From Strigamia acuminata (Eukaryota; Arthropoda; Chilopoda; Geophilomorpha; Linotaeniidae), in NCBI GenBank assembly GCA_949358305.1, contig OX442314.1:54571369-54631368 (forward strand): 60,000 nt of DNA. The letters are read 5' to 3'. This document shows, one piece after another, positions 10,797 through 21,117 of this stretch. The first letter of the stretch is position 1, and the number at the start of each line of letters is the position of its first letter. Made by a program: the position numbers and the translations under genes. A model generated the notes under the pieces. It saw nothing but the letters and a program-made list of their open reading frames with translations, did no database searches and had not been told where the DNA came from.

Positions 10797-10984
10797 CACC
10801 TAACTGTAATTTCATTTGAAAGAAATAAAAAAAAAATCAAACATTAAAATTGACGGGCCTTTATTTAATTACAACGAAAATTGTGAAGAAAAAACGCTTT
10901 TTTTTACCTTTAGGAAGTGCTCGTTGATTATTTATCGATGATCAATGTAACATGAAGCTGGTGCGCCGTAGTTCGTAAGTCGTT

Positions 10985-11212
10985 ACAAGGTGGACTAATG
11001 CTTCAGACCTTTTTTCTCAAAACTTTTCAGTAAGAAATATTTTTTTTTAAGAACGGTTCTAGACTAATTGGATGATGCTCTACAACTTTCTAATTCACCT
11101 TTTTGCTCTATCTGTCACGGTTCTCGAGTTACAATATGGATGACCTTGAAGATGACCTCAGAGGTCAAATTGGATGTCATAATTGGATTTCCCCCAACAT
11201 TCTACCCTTACA
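10985..11212 (+). repeat. Mariner-like MITE fragment
   Basis: This 230-bp stretch, including TTCTCGAGTTACAATATGGA, is the reverse complement of the interior of the fuller copy at 31017-31577. Its outer ends are missing or diverged. The short ORF it contains is a by-product of the repeat. Confidence 0.65.
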
Positions 11213-11615
11213 AAAAATTATTTTGGCAAATATTTTCTCATGTTTTTTTTTTTAAATAATTTTTTCTTATTATGTTTTAATGTGAAACATAAATTTTCAC
11301 CTTCATTTTCTCAGCACCTTCTTTCCAACACTTTTCACGTCCCCAACGTGTCCATTGGGGATCATGAAAAGTGTGCAATGTGGTCACAACATTTGATCTC
11401 ATCAAAAAACTTCACCTTCGTGACAACAACACAAAAATACCGTCATCTAAAATATTATTACATCCCATTTTAAAAAAACCAAATAAAAATGACACATTCA
11501 TTTTGGAATGCAGGCTTATAATACAGTCATGTAAATGCCACATTCATGAGGAAATGCCAGCTTGCAAAGAATTTTAGAGTGCAGTCAGAATTGACAGAAG
11601 TTAGCAAATGACCAG

Positions 11616-11707
11616 AGCTCTCGTCTGGTTTCACTGTGACTAAATCTAGTCATCAGTTTATCCAGGGGTGACCACGAGGAGGTAGAGAGTTGGATTTTAC
11701 ACCCCTG
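11616..11707 (+). other. Candidate structured RNA motif, copy A
   Basis: AGCTCTC (11616-11622) precedes the stem CAGGGGTG/CACCCCTG (11663-11670 with 11700-11707). The stem closes the core ACCACGAGGAGGTAGAGAG (from 11671), which continues TTGGATTT. GAGAGTT in the core (11685-11691) can pair with AGCTCTC. A variable hairpin (GACTA/TAGTC) lies between. See the first finding. Confidence 0.5.
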
Positions 11708-11750
11708 AATTTAATACACTCAACAAATTTGCTCGAGATTCGTCTGTAGA

Positions 11751-12821
11751 CTTTTAAAAAGCATTTATGGCTTAAAACAAGCAGGACGTTGTTGGAATAA
11801 AAGACTCCACGAAGTTTTGACAGCTTGCGGTTTCAAAAGAATGACAGATGATCCGTGTCTTTACTAATACAGAAGTGACGATGGGACGATTTACATAGCA
11901 GTCTATGTCGAGTTCAAACGCAAAAATTCGAGATGAAAAAAATCAGAGATTTGGGCAAGTTCGTGGAACTGGTGGCAATGGGCAAACTTACGTATGTTTT
12001 GGGTTTGGAAGTTAGCCAAAAAGACGGGAAAATTTGCCTTTTTCAACGCAAATATGCAGAAAAAACGTTTTAGACTGAACAGATGCAACCCAGTAGCTAC
12101 ACCGTGTGAACTTGGAGTCAAGTTGGAAGAATTCGAAGACAGCGAGCCTGTGGTCCAAAGACTTTATCAGGAAGTCATAGGCAGCTTAATGTACCTAGCA
12201 ACCAGCACCAGGTCAGATTTCAGTTTTGCAGTAAGGTCACTTTCCCGTTTTAACAAAGATCAGAGGGAAATACACTTGGCGGCGGCCAAGCGAGTACTGA
12301 GATATATCCGAGGAACGTTGGACTACAAGCTGAAATACACGAAGGAAGAATATTGTTTGCATTCCTACGCAGACGCGAGTTGGAACTCGACACAGAACGC
12401 ACGATCGTTTACAGGATACATAGTGAAGAATGGGGATCGGGGATCGTTGTTGAGTTGAAGGTGCAAGAAGCAAGGCAACGTGGCGGAGTCTTCTTGCGAA
12501 AGCGAGTTGGATGCGGTGGCTGATGCGATCAAAGAATTGAGTTGGGTGAAAGAAATCTTCAGATATTTACGAGCACCGGTCGGCAAGCAGATGATACTCT
12601 ACAATGACAACGAGGCAGCAGTCCAGATGCTATAAGATGGGATACAAAGGGTTCGAACAAAATACCTGAACCGAAAATATCATCTAATCAAATCAAGAGT
12701 CGAGGCGGACAAGATTCAAGCTGTCCACGTACCAGGAGTGGAGATGTGGACTGATGTGATGACAAAACCGCTCAGCAAGCCCAACATAGACAAATGTTTA
12801 CGAGGAATGAATGTTCTTTGA
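11751..12821 (+). pseudogene. Ty1/copia pol fragment (reverse transcriptase to RNase H)
   Basis: The frame reads LLKSIYGLKQAGRCWNKRLH at 11751, then stops at LY*. It resumes in the same family at about 11990 (VLGLEVSQKDGKICLF, ATPCELGVKLEE, GSLMYLATSTRSDFSFAV) and continues into the RNase H part with ASWNSTQNARSFTGY and MTKPLSK near the end (12821). The YVDD box is altered (VYVE then frame loss near 11905), and stops occur at about 12456 and 12632. Gag, protease, integrase and the start of RT are absent, so it is 5'-truncated and dead. A purine tract and likely 3' LTR follow. Confidence 0.85.
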
Positions 12822-12909
12822 AGACAAGATAGAAAATCGTTTACAATGTTAATGTTAGTAGTTTAAGTTTGTTAACGGTTCGTTTTCATTTATTTTGAGT
12901 GTTAAAATC

Positions 12910-13232
12910 AAAGGGGAGATTGTGAGTGGATTTAAACATAAAAATGAATAATTGAGTAATTGCGCGATTGTTCGATGGAAAGGCAAAAGACCTTTATTGT
13001 GTGCGCGTCGTTGTCCTTGACAAACTCTCTCTGTATACAAAATGGCTAATTAAATAAGCGACAATTCTTCTTGTTACCGTTCAAATGGCTGTGGCTTTTC
13101 CCAGATGTATCAACAAAATGTACACATTTGAGTGAGCACCATATTTCCAACTAATTTAATAAATAAAACTAAATATTACTTCTTGCTTTATTTCATTTGG
13201 AGTTGGAATAAAACATATTCCCCTTAGCAACA
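12910..13232 (+). mobile_element. Copia polypurine tract and probable 3' LTR
   Basis: AAAGGGGAGAT (about 12910-12920) is a copia-style polypurine tract about 90 bp after the pol stop. TGTGAGTGG at 12921 would be the LTR start. An LTR end ...CA near 13232 is a guess because no second LTR is present to define it. Confidence 0.4.
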
Positions 13233-13256
13233 AAATAAACAATATTATTTAGATTA

Positions 13257-15132
13257 AATAATATTTTGTGCCAAATTTTGGCTCGGCAACAGATTAAACC
13301 AATCAAGCTGCAGGGCGCATCTTTTGATGTTGCAGCTGGGCGCGAATTGGTGGAGGAGCCTCCCTTCCTTCATGCGTGCCTAACAGACGTTTTGCACACG
13401 ACCCATAGGCGGTTGTGTTTAATCTCTGCATTTTCGGGGTTCTGCGCAGCATTTCTGAGCAGGATCCAGGGTGAGCCAAATTATTTTGTCACACTCTGAT
13501 CAGTGATCACTCTTGATTCTGCTTCTAACCAATTCACAACTGTGTCAAACTTATGCCAATTTGCAAAGAGTGATCTGTAATAAGCTTGGAAGAAATGAGA
13601 CTCATTGCTGGCCTGTAACTGCCTTTACAGGATAGCCCCACTGCTTTGATTACTAAGTTTGATCAAAGCCATTCTTTGCTGTGTGAATTGACATTGAGCT
13701 TGCTCTGTCAATTGAGAATAACTTTTGTGTTGAGCTTGCTCCACATAAGTAACTGAGTTCAAGAGTATTCTTGTGTTGAGCGTGCTGCACAAGGATGACT
13801 GTGTGCTTAGAAGTAATTTCTGTGTTGAGCGTGCTCCACTGAAGTTAGGGTTATTTTTAGGTAGATTTTAGTGTTGAGCTTGCTCTGCCAAAATCGACGC
13901 TCACGCGACGCCATCTTTGGTGCCAACAAACCTTGAGTGTGTACTTGAGAAAATACTTTTGTTAGCTAAATCAGAACCGTTTTAGTGCAAACGACGAGGC
14001 ATTAAAAAGGTAAATTCATTCAAAATATTTGACTAACATCAATGAAACACAACACAAATTTAGTCACACGGTATTCACATGGTATTCATCTGGATTTGGC
14101 AAAAAAGGAAGGAATTAATTACTAGAATAGCACAGTCTAGATGCAAATTTATTCTAAAAAGTACGATATGAGTTAAATTTTATTGTCATGGGATTTGTAT
14201 ACCAATACTTGCGGCGATCCGGGTTTTTACTTAATAAATCGAGGAGAATTATCAAGCAATCGTCGTAGAGATGCCGTACAGGACTTCTACTCTGTGGCCA
14301 AATGTTTGTCTAGGGGAATGATTTTACACAGAGTAAAGGAAAAATTAGATAGTTTTAATTAGTTCAAAATAGAGAGGAGGTATTATTCAGCAAAAAGATA
14401 ATTTTTAGGAGTCGATCTGGCTTCTTCTTCAGTATCTACACTCACGGTTGACCGTTGGCTCCAAGATGGCGTCGATGGCGTCGCGTGAGCGCGGGATTTT
14501 AGCGGAGTAAACTCAACGCTAAAATACGTTGCTAAAATATACTAAAATCCTCGTGGAGCACGCTCGACACGAGAATACGTCTTGCACACAGCGGTTCGAT
14601 TATTACGGAGCAAGCTCAACGTAACAATCTGTCTTTACACAAATCGCTTTGTGGAGTTAAACTCGACACAAAGCCTTCAAACTAACAGAGTAAACTCGAT
14701 GTTAGTCTCACACAGAAATGGCTTAAATTACGTGTAGTAATTCAAGCAGAAAGGCGCTATTCTGTACAGTTGGTACAGACCAGCAATGAGACTCGATTCT
14801 TCCAGATATCACGGATCACACTTAGCGAGTTTGGGCATAAGTTTGACACAGATGTGAATGGTTTGGAAGCAAGATCAAGAATGCGGGAAGAGTGGGCCAA
14901 AACCGTTTGGCTCACTCCTAAATCTGCTCAGAAAAGCTGCGCAGATGACAAGTTGCACAAAGATCACACACGGCCGCCTTCGGGTCGTGTGCAACAATTG
15001 AGCCGGGCACGCGCGAGGGGAAGGGATGCTCCGCCCAGGCACACGCCTAGCAGCATCATCAAAGCAATGCACGCTGCAACGTGATTGGTTGACGCTGTTG
15101 CTGGGCCAAAACTTGCTGCAAAACACAATATC
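13257..15132. mobile_element. Foldback-type transposon with about 0.67-kb inverted arms
   Basis: The left arm (13257 to about 13925) and right arm (about 14449-15132) are inverted copies. The outer part pairs TTTGGCTCGGCAACAG with CTGTTGCTGGGCCAAAA. The inner part pairs CTCACGCGACGCCATC with GATGGCGTCGCGTGAG. Between these each arm carries five or six spaced copies of a GTGTTGAGC(T/G)TGCTCCAC-like word (13690-13905 forward, 14510-14720 reverse). The 0.5-kb centre has no recognisable gene. ORFs inside the arms (for example 13266-13499, 14875-15126) are arm copies of one another, not genes. Confidence 0.75.
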
Positions 15133-15995
15133 ATTTGGGTAATATTGTGTCTTGTTTTATATTTTATTAATGTATGTTTTATTTCAATTTACATTGAAAC
15201 AAAACATATAGGAATGTTTGATATGTTCATAAGACAATTTGGAAATACGGTGGGCACTCAGATATGAATATTTGAGGTCACCACATACTCTCAAACCAAG
15301 GTCGCGAAAAAACATGTGCTGTTTTTAATCTATCTTTTCTTTTAAGGGGAGGATGCGTCTTTTAAAACACCAATTCAAAGTGAGGAAAACATTGCAGACT
15401 TTTTCATTACACGAACCCATAGCAATCATACTTGTACAGGATGTAACTTCACATGTGCTTTCTGAAGAGCAGTTTTGCAAATTTGCGTCGTTTGTTCGTT
15501 GGGTTTGATTCAACCACGTATTCCATAGGCGTCTTTACTCTCAATTCCTTTGCCGGCTTATTCAACTTTCTTTTGTGCGTTCATTTAAATTTATTTTGCG
15601 CACTTATTCACAGTTGTTTGTTTTATATTGATTTTTATTCGTTCTTACTCATTTTTATCTGTTTTTATTCATTGTATCTGTTTTAATTCATTGTATCTGT
15701 TTTTATTAGTTTTTTGTCCGTTTTTATTGGTTTTTGTCCCTTTGTATTTGTTTATTATTCATTTTTATTGGTTTCGAGCTAATATACCCGCCTTTTTTCA
15801 CATCTTGTACCCGTAGAAATTAATAGATCTACTACCACTGGGAAATGTCTAGGAGTCGCCTTTCCCATGATACAGAACTAAAAGAATGGCGACAATGGGA
15901 CAATTAACCATTTCAAGGGAGCACAATTTCAAGAAAGAATCGTCCAGCTCGACAAGGCACGACTTATTTATATAATTTTATTTTATTTCTTTATT
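15133..15995. other. Non-coding stretch with degenerate TTTTTATTGG-like repeats
   Basis: No gene recognised. From about 15616 to 15780 a poorly conserved 15-20 bp unit built on TCTGTTTTTATTCATTG repeats, producing a false Phe-rich ORF. Confidence 0.5.
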
Positions 15996-16013
15996 TAATT
16001 TTTTTTAGATGTA

Positions 16014-16493
16014 ATGCTTGCAAACAACAAAACATCTAGAGGATATCATGCCAGGACCAATGGGTTAACGGAGCGTTTTAACGCTACATTTGCAAAGATG
16101 TTAACGGGCTACGTCATTTCTGACCATAAGGACTGGGATAAATTCCTGCCATTTCTGTTATTTGCGTACAACACGTCAGTTCACGAGACAACTGGTTATG
16201 CCCCATACTTTCTTTTAAGGGGGTATGACGCAGATTACAACGTTGACGTGAATTTGATTCTCCCAAGGAAGGAATTTACTCTGAGAACTGCCAAATTCAT
16301 CAAAGAGGCAAAGGAAATTTCGAACCAAAGATTAGTGCAAATGTCTGCCAAAAGTAAGAAGAGATTTGACAAGGACAGAGTAGTAGTGGAATTTGAGCCA
16401 GGAGACTATGTCTACTTGAAAAAACCAAATGGGAAAGTGAGGCTCAGTGAGAAGTTATTGCCACAATATGCTGATTCGCCCACAACACCATGA
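16014..16493 (+). pseudogene. Ty3/gypsy integrase C-terminal fragment
   Basis: The ORF contains YHARTNGLTERFNATFAKML, the region around the last catalytic Glu of a gypsy integrase. It is followed by WDKFLPFLLFAYNTSVHETT, TGYAPYFLLRG and GDYVYLKKPNGKVRL, the post-core domain. No D,D part of the catalytic triad is upstream, and no RT. A second piece with DYVYIVSKVKWP continues at about 16879-17030 after about 380 bp of unrelated exon-like sequence, so the element is broken up. Confidence 0.8.
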
Positions 16494-17713
16494 AAAATAG
16501 GTATAAAGTTCGTGGAAAATTCGAATTCAATGCCACATTTCAATATTGTTATTATAATCATGAATGTCCGACCGCGAGTTCAGATAGGTGCAAACGTGAA
16601 ATGAGGTAATGTTTTTTATTTTTTTAAATTTTTTTTTATTTAGATGTAGTACTCGCAGCGATCCAATTCTCAAAGCGCAGGTTTTCTTTGAGTATGATAT
16701 CATTTCGTTAGGAGTATATCGGATTAAATGTCCTGCGACAAAGCTCTGCGATAATAAAATTACGTTTACTGTAAGTTTTATTATTTAATAATTATGTTAA
16801 ATTAATATTTTATTTATTTTTTAGATCACAGATACCGTACTGCCTCATTTAAACGCCCGGGCAGTTAATTTTTTTTTTGAGACTATGTCTACATAGTCAG
16901 TAAAGTGAAATGGCCGAGAGCTTACCGTCAGCCGCCAGGAACATTGCCATCCTACATCGTGAAAGATTTCTTGCCGGGTTATCCTATTATGAGTGTATGC
17001 TACTTCATCAGATGGCAAACGAAAATAATTAGGAAACGACATGTCCGGGCATGAAGTGAGAGAATTGATTGGATTTATTTACTTAAATTTTTTTGTATAC
17101 TCTGTCTGACCTTGAGAATAGAGAAAACTCCAGCCTTATTACTCCTTTTCATTTATGTTTACACGTTTTAATAACGTTTTTTATCATCTTTTTAGGTCGG
17201 TTTTCGGTCGTGGAGTGTGTGAACCCACAAGCAAAAGTAGTTTCTTTCTAGTTTTAATTTTTAATTTTTTTTTATTACTACATCAGGTTAAGTGGTGTGG
17301 TTTTGTGTATATTAACTAATAAAATATTGTTTCTCTTCATCCAATTAATGTGTAGTCTGTTTGTATTTTTACACTCTATAGGTTAATTTTTCTTGGAATT
17401 CAACAACATTTGAACTGGTTATTGCTTGTTTTGCCTGGAACGATTCCAAAATGTCGGCAAACAACTCCAGTAGTTGTTGTGTTGTTACTAAAACCTGGTT
17501 ATCTATTTACTTTTTTTTAGGCAAAAGCTGTTGAAAGGCGTTTTTTACAGTATAATATTACGACTTTCGATTGTTGTCTATTTGGAGTGTTAGCAGAAGC
17601 CGATCCTCAAAACCACTTTGAAGAGGTCTATGATATGAAACATCTAACCATTTCAAAGAAAGGAGAAAGCGATCAGATTAATGTATATAGTGTTATACTT
17701 AGACAATATATTG
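16490..17713 (+). other. Unclassified exon-like ORFs with good splice signals
   Basis: Three blocks join in frame with GT-AG borders: 16490-16605 (ATG; Cys-rich YCYYNHECP, ends ATGAG|GTAATG), 16644-16770 (CSTRSDPILKAQVFF, then YRIKCPATKLCDNK, ends ACT|GTAAG) and 16825-16896 (ITDTVLPHLN, stop). A further open block at 17521-17713 (AKAVERRFLQYNITTFDCC...) follows a tttttttag acceptor. Seven or eight Cys/His residues in the first two blocks suggest a metal-binding module. I do not recognise the family. It could be a lineage-specific gene or an uncharacterised transposon protein. Confidence 0.35.
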
Positions 17714-17901
17714 ATAACCTGGTGTTTTATTAAAACCTGGTGTTTTAGTAAAACCAGGTATTTAAGTAAAACCTGGTGTTTTAGTAAAACCTGGTGTTTT
17801 AGTAAAACCTGGTGTATTGTTCTACTTTTTGGTATCACTATACCTGTGAAAAGGCCTCGACCAATGAGAGTTTTCTCTATTCTTAAGGTCAGACAGAATA
17901 T
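17096..17901. repeat. Inverted repeat pair, possible MITE
   Basis: CTGTCTGACCTTGAGAATAG (near 17102) and its near-complement (17868-17901) are about 30 bp long, 0.8 kb apart. They bracket the 17521-17713 exon-like block and a minisatellite. Confidence 0.4.
17717..17816. repeat. Minisatellite, about 19-bp unit AAACCTGGTGTTTTAGTA
   Basis: Five to six head-to-tail copies, one with an inverted-like ACCAGGTATTTAAG variant. They directly follow the stop of the exon-like block at 17713. Confidence 0.85.
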
Positions 17902-18379
17902 AGTGGTCCACCACGACTGCCGCAGATGAGATCGTCACAGATGATCTACGTGCAATTAGCTGAATTCGAACATTCAGTGTTCTTCGGGCCAAAGCATTGG
18001 ATGCCAAGGCCAAGGTGAGCGATGCGGTTTGCGATCGTTCCGCAGGTCGCGATTTAATTAATTACGCTATTTATTCGTTTAATTTTTATATTTAATTTTT
18101 TTTTCTAGTTATCCACCACGATTGCTGCCGACGTGGTCAGACCTCGAAACCCCCTTCAGGGTCAGCCAACCCGGCTACATTATTTATTTCGCTCCGGCAC
18201 CAAGGAGGGCGATCGACCCATTGGTCGCAAATTTATTTATTTATTCATTAGAACAAATTGATCACACAGATATATTGCAGAAAGATCAATCGTACAAATT
18301 GGGTGATTCACTTGCATTTTTCCCCATTACACACAGTGTGTAGTAGCTCTTCCAAAGTACCGTGCACCGAATTACTGTA
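17902..18379. other. Non-coding interval before the EnSpm-like element
   Basis: No gene recognised. Short similarity TCCACCACGA(C/T)TGC(C/T)GC occurs at about 17900 and 18115, possibly two copies of one old repeat. Confidence 0.4.
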
Positions 18380-18827
18380 CACTCTTAAAAATTTAGGTGT
18401 AAATAACTTCCTTTAAGGGTGTTTTTACTTTGTCACAGAATTGCACTCTCTAGGGGTGTTTAAAAACACTTTTTCTGAGGGTGTTTTTTAACACCCTGCT
18501 TCAGGGTGTTTTAATAACACCCCCTGAATAATTATGATCCTTTAGGGGTATAAATAATATACCCCTTTGGAAAATAAAAGGCGTTTCTAAAAAGAACTTT
18601 AAGGGTGTAAAATTTACACCTCAAAATTGAGGTCAAACTTTATTTTTAATATTTTTAAATTTATTGGATAAAATAATTTTGCATAATTATTGTTGTAACT
18701 AAACAGTTTTATTTCTATGTAAAACAAAATATACACAAATGTACAGAAAATATACATAAATATACAAAAAATATACAAATATACACCACATTTTTGAAAT
18801 TGTAAAAAAAAATTTACTTGTTTACTT

Positions 18828-20760
18828 TTATTCCATCTGCTCAATGAATTGAACAAGCTTTAATGGTAATTTTTTTTCCACAATTTCAAATATGTAGTGT
18901 TGAAAAAATATACAGGTTTTTTTAATTTTTTTGTTGTAGTGCATGTTAAAAATATAATGCAGAGCAAAAAAACAAAAAACTGCATTTTCAGAACTTTCTG
19001 TTTCTAAAATTTTTTCTCCCTCACATATTACATAATAATTGTGACAAAATGGAGAGTCACCATCATATGCAATGTGTGGGGTATCTGTAGGAATCTAAAA
19101 AAAATGAAACATTTAGTATATTTATTTAAAGAATAATTATAAAATAAACTTACATTTTCTTCTAGTTTTTGAATAAAAAAATTTGTTTTTTCATTCAAGG
19201 CATTGGCTACTAAGAATAAAGTTTGTAATATGACATCATCTGAATAAAAAAATAATAAATATATAAATCAATTGTTAAATTATTAGAATTTAATTATTTA
19301 CCACTTTCAAGATCATTTATATCATGAGATAATTTTTTAAAAATATTAGGAATTTTCGAATTTAATTTTTCAATTCCATCTACTTTTGTGATGAGAGAAA
19401 ATTCCTGAGAAATCTGTACGAGAAAAAAATTAAAAACCATTATTGATATTTTTGTAATATTTCACATACAATTTCAAAATGCTTCAGACAAGGAAATTTT
19501 ATGAAAATTTCCTGAACCGATGTCCCAGCATTTATTATCTGCTGTCGTGCCAGAAAAGTTTTTTCCATCTTTGAGCGAATTTTTTCAATGTCATAATTCA
19601 GACGTTTTGATTCTTTAATCAAAAACGTCATATGACCTTCAATCGACATTTCGTCTTCAGCAAGTGAAATATCTGAAATCTGAAAAACAGGATTTAATGT
19701 TATAATTATTTTAAACTATATATATATATATATGTATATATATTTAATTATACCTCTATTAACTTTCTTTTGGGTTCTTTTTTGGAGGCTGATGTAGTTG
19801 GAGTTGAATCTAAATTTTTTTTCTGATATTGCTGTTTTTTATCCTTCACTGCTGGATCGGTGCTGTGCCGTCTAATGTTTTTAAACTGTGTGCGCAGCAT
19901 GTTTTTCCAATAGTCCTACAATTTTAATTATTATTAATGTGTGTTAAAAAATACAATTATTTACTTACAAAGCCAATAACTGAAATATCACATAGGGCTG
20001 GATGTTGCCTCACCAAGGTCATTGCCACTGCTGTGTATTGAGTAGGTGAAGGATATCTTAAAAATATATCAATATTAAAATCGTATTTTTTAATTAATTT
20101 ATCTCTTACTTACAATGTGTACTGCATCATTTGATCCCGTAAGGCAGCAATGATTTTTAATTTTTCAGAATGTGTAAGCTTTCTTTTTTCTTTTATAAAG
20201 TTGCTTACAACATCTGAAAAAATTGGCAGTTTATATACCTTTGGCCACTGGTTTAAAGGCATATCTTCTGCCTGATCAGAAACATTCATTCTATGAAAAA
20301 AAAAATTATTAAAAAAATCTTAATAGAAAAAAAGCTAAGTGCATATATTACATAAAACTTTCTGCTGCAAAATTTGCAGCATTTACAGATGTTGATGGCG
20401 TTGAACTAGTAAAATCAATTAATGTATTAACATTACTTGAGTTTAGGGGTTCATTAACATTTCCTGATGGTGTTTTTAATTGATTAATATGGCATGTTAA
20501 TTTAGATCTTTGCCCAATCTTTGGAACAAGATCTTTCATCATATCATATGTCAAATTAACAAGTGCCATACCATCAATTTCATTTTCTAAAACAAAAAAA
20601 AAATAATTTATTTTTATTTTTTAGTTTTGCATTTACAATTAAAATAAATTATATTCTTACCTAAAAAAATTCCTTCCAAATTTTCATAGCCATTAGCTGC
20701 CAGCCAAATTCCAACATCAACAATATTCCAAGTTGCTGGATTAGTATTTTGGAATGCCAT
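18828..20760 (-). CDS. SAM-domain protein of the EnSpm-like transposon, nine exons
   Basis: Minus-strand exons with GT-AG borders and kept phase: 20760-20661 (ATG), about 20585-20355, 20292-20113, 20056-19969, 19915-19755, 19680-19472, 19413 to about 19303, about 19241-19154, and 19096-18828 (stop TAA). Residues 1-66 form a sterile alpha motif domain: WNIVDVGIWLAANGYENLEG, then ENEIDG, L..LT and KIGQRSKL. A middle region carries YPSPTQYTAVAMTLVRQHP followed by YWKNMLRTQFKNIRRHS, the pattern seen in SAM-containing proteins linked to animal transposons (family knowledge from memory). The C-terminal exon is aromatic-rich (SPFCHNYYVICEGEKILETE). SAM domains mediate protein-protein or RNA contacts; a role in transposition is inference. 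Every reconstructed junction is in frame, so this gene may still be functional while its partner transposase looks truncated. Exon ends marked 'about' are from acceptor/donor words only. Confidence 0.7.
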
Positions 20761-21117
20761 AATTAATTTTTTTCTTTGTAAAAATAGCTAAATTTGACAA
20801 GAGGTATAAAGTGACAAAACCACTGATAACCAAGCTCTGAGCAGGGTAGTTGGAAAAGGTGAAAGTCACCTGTGTTTACATGTGTGAAAATGCTCTAAAT
20901 AAAATAATTTTAAAAAATAATTTTTTATTTATGTATAACATAACAATGTTAATTTCAGTGTGTACATAATTTATTTTGAACAATTTATTTATTTAAAGAA
21001 AACATCTTTTTCACTTTGAATTTCCACAATTGTTCAAGTTTTAGAAGTTACAAAAATGTAGCATCTGTGAAAAATTTGCAAAGGTTACAAAGGTCACCGA
21101 ACTACCTTGGTGACTAA

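Noticed and set aside
13266-15126. Paired ORFs 13266-13499 (+) and 14875-15126 (-) with similar peptides
   Set aside because: Mirror images from the foldback arms rather than two genes.
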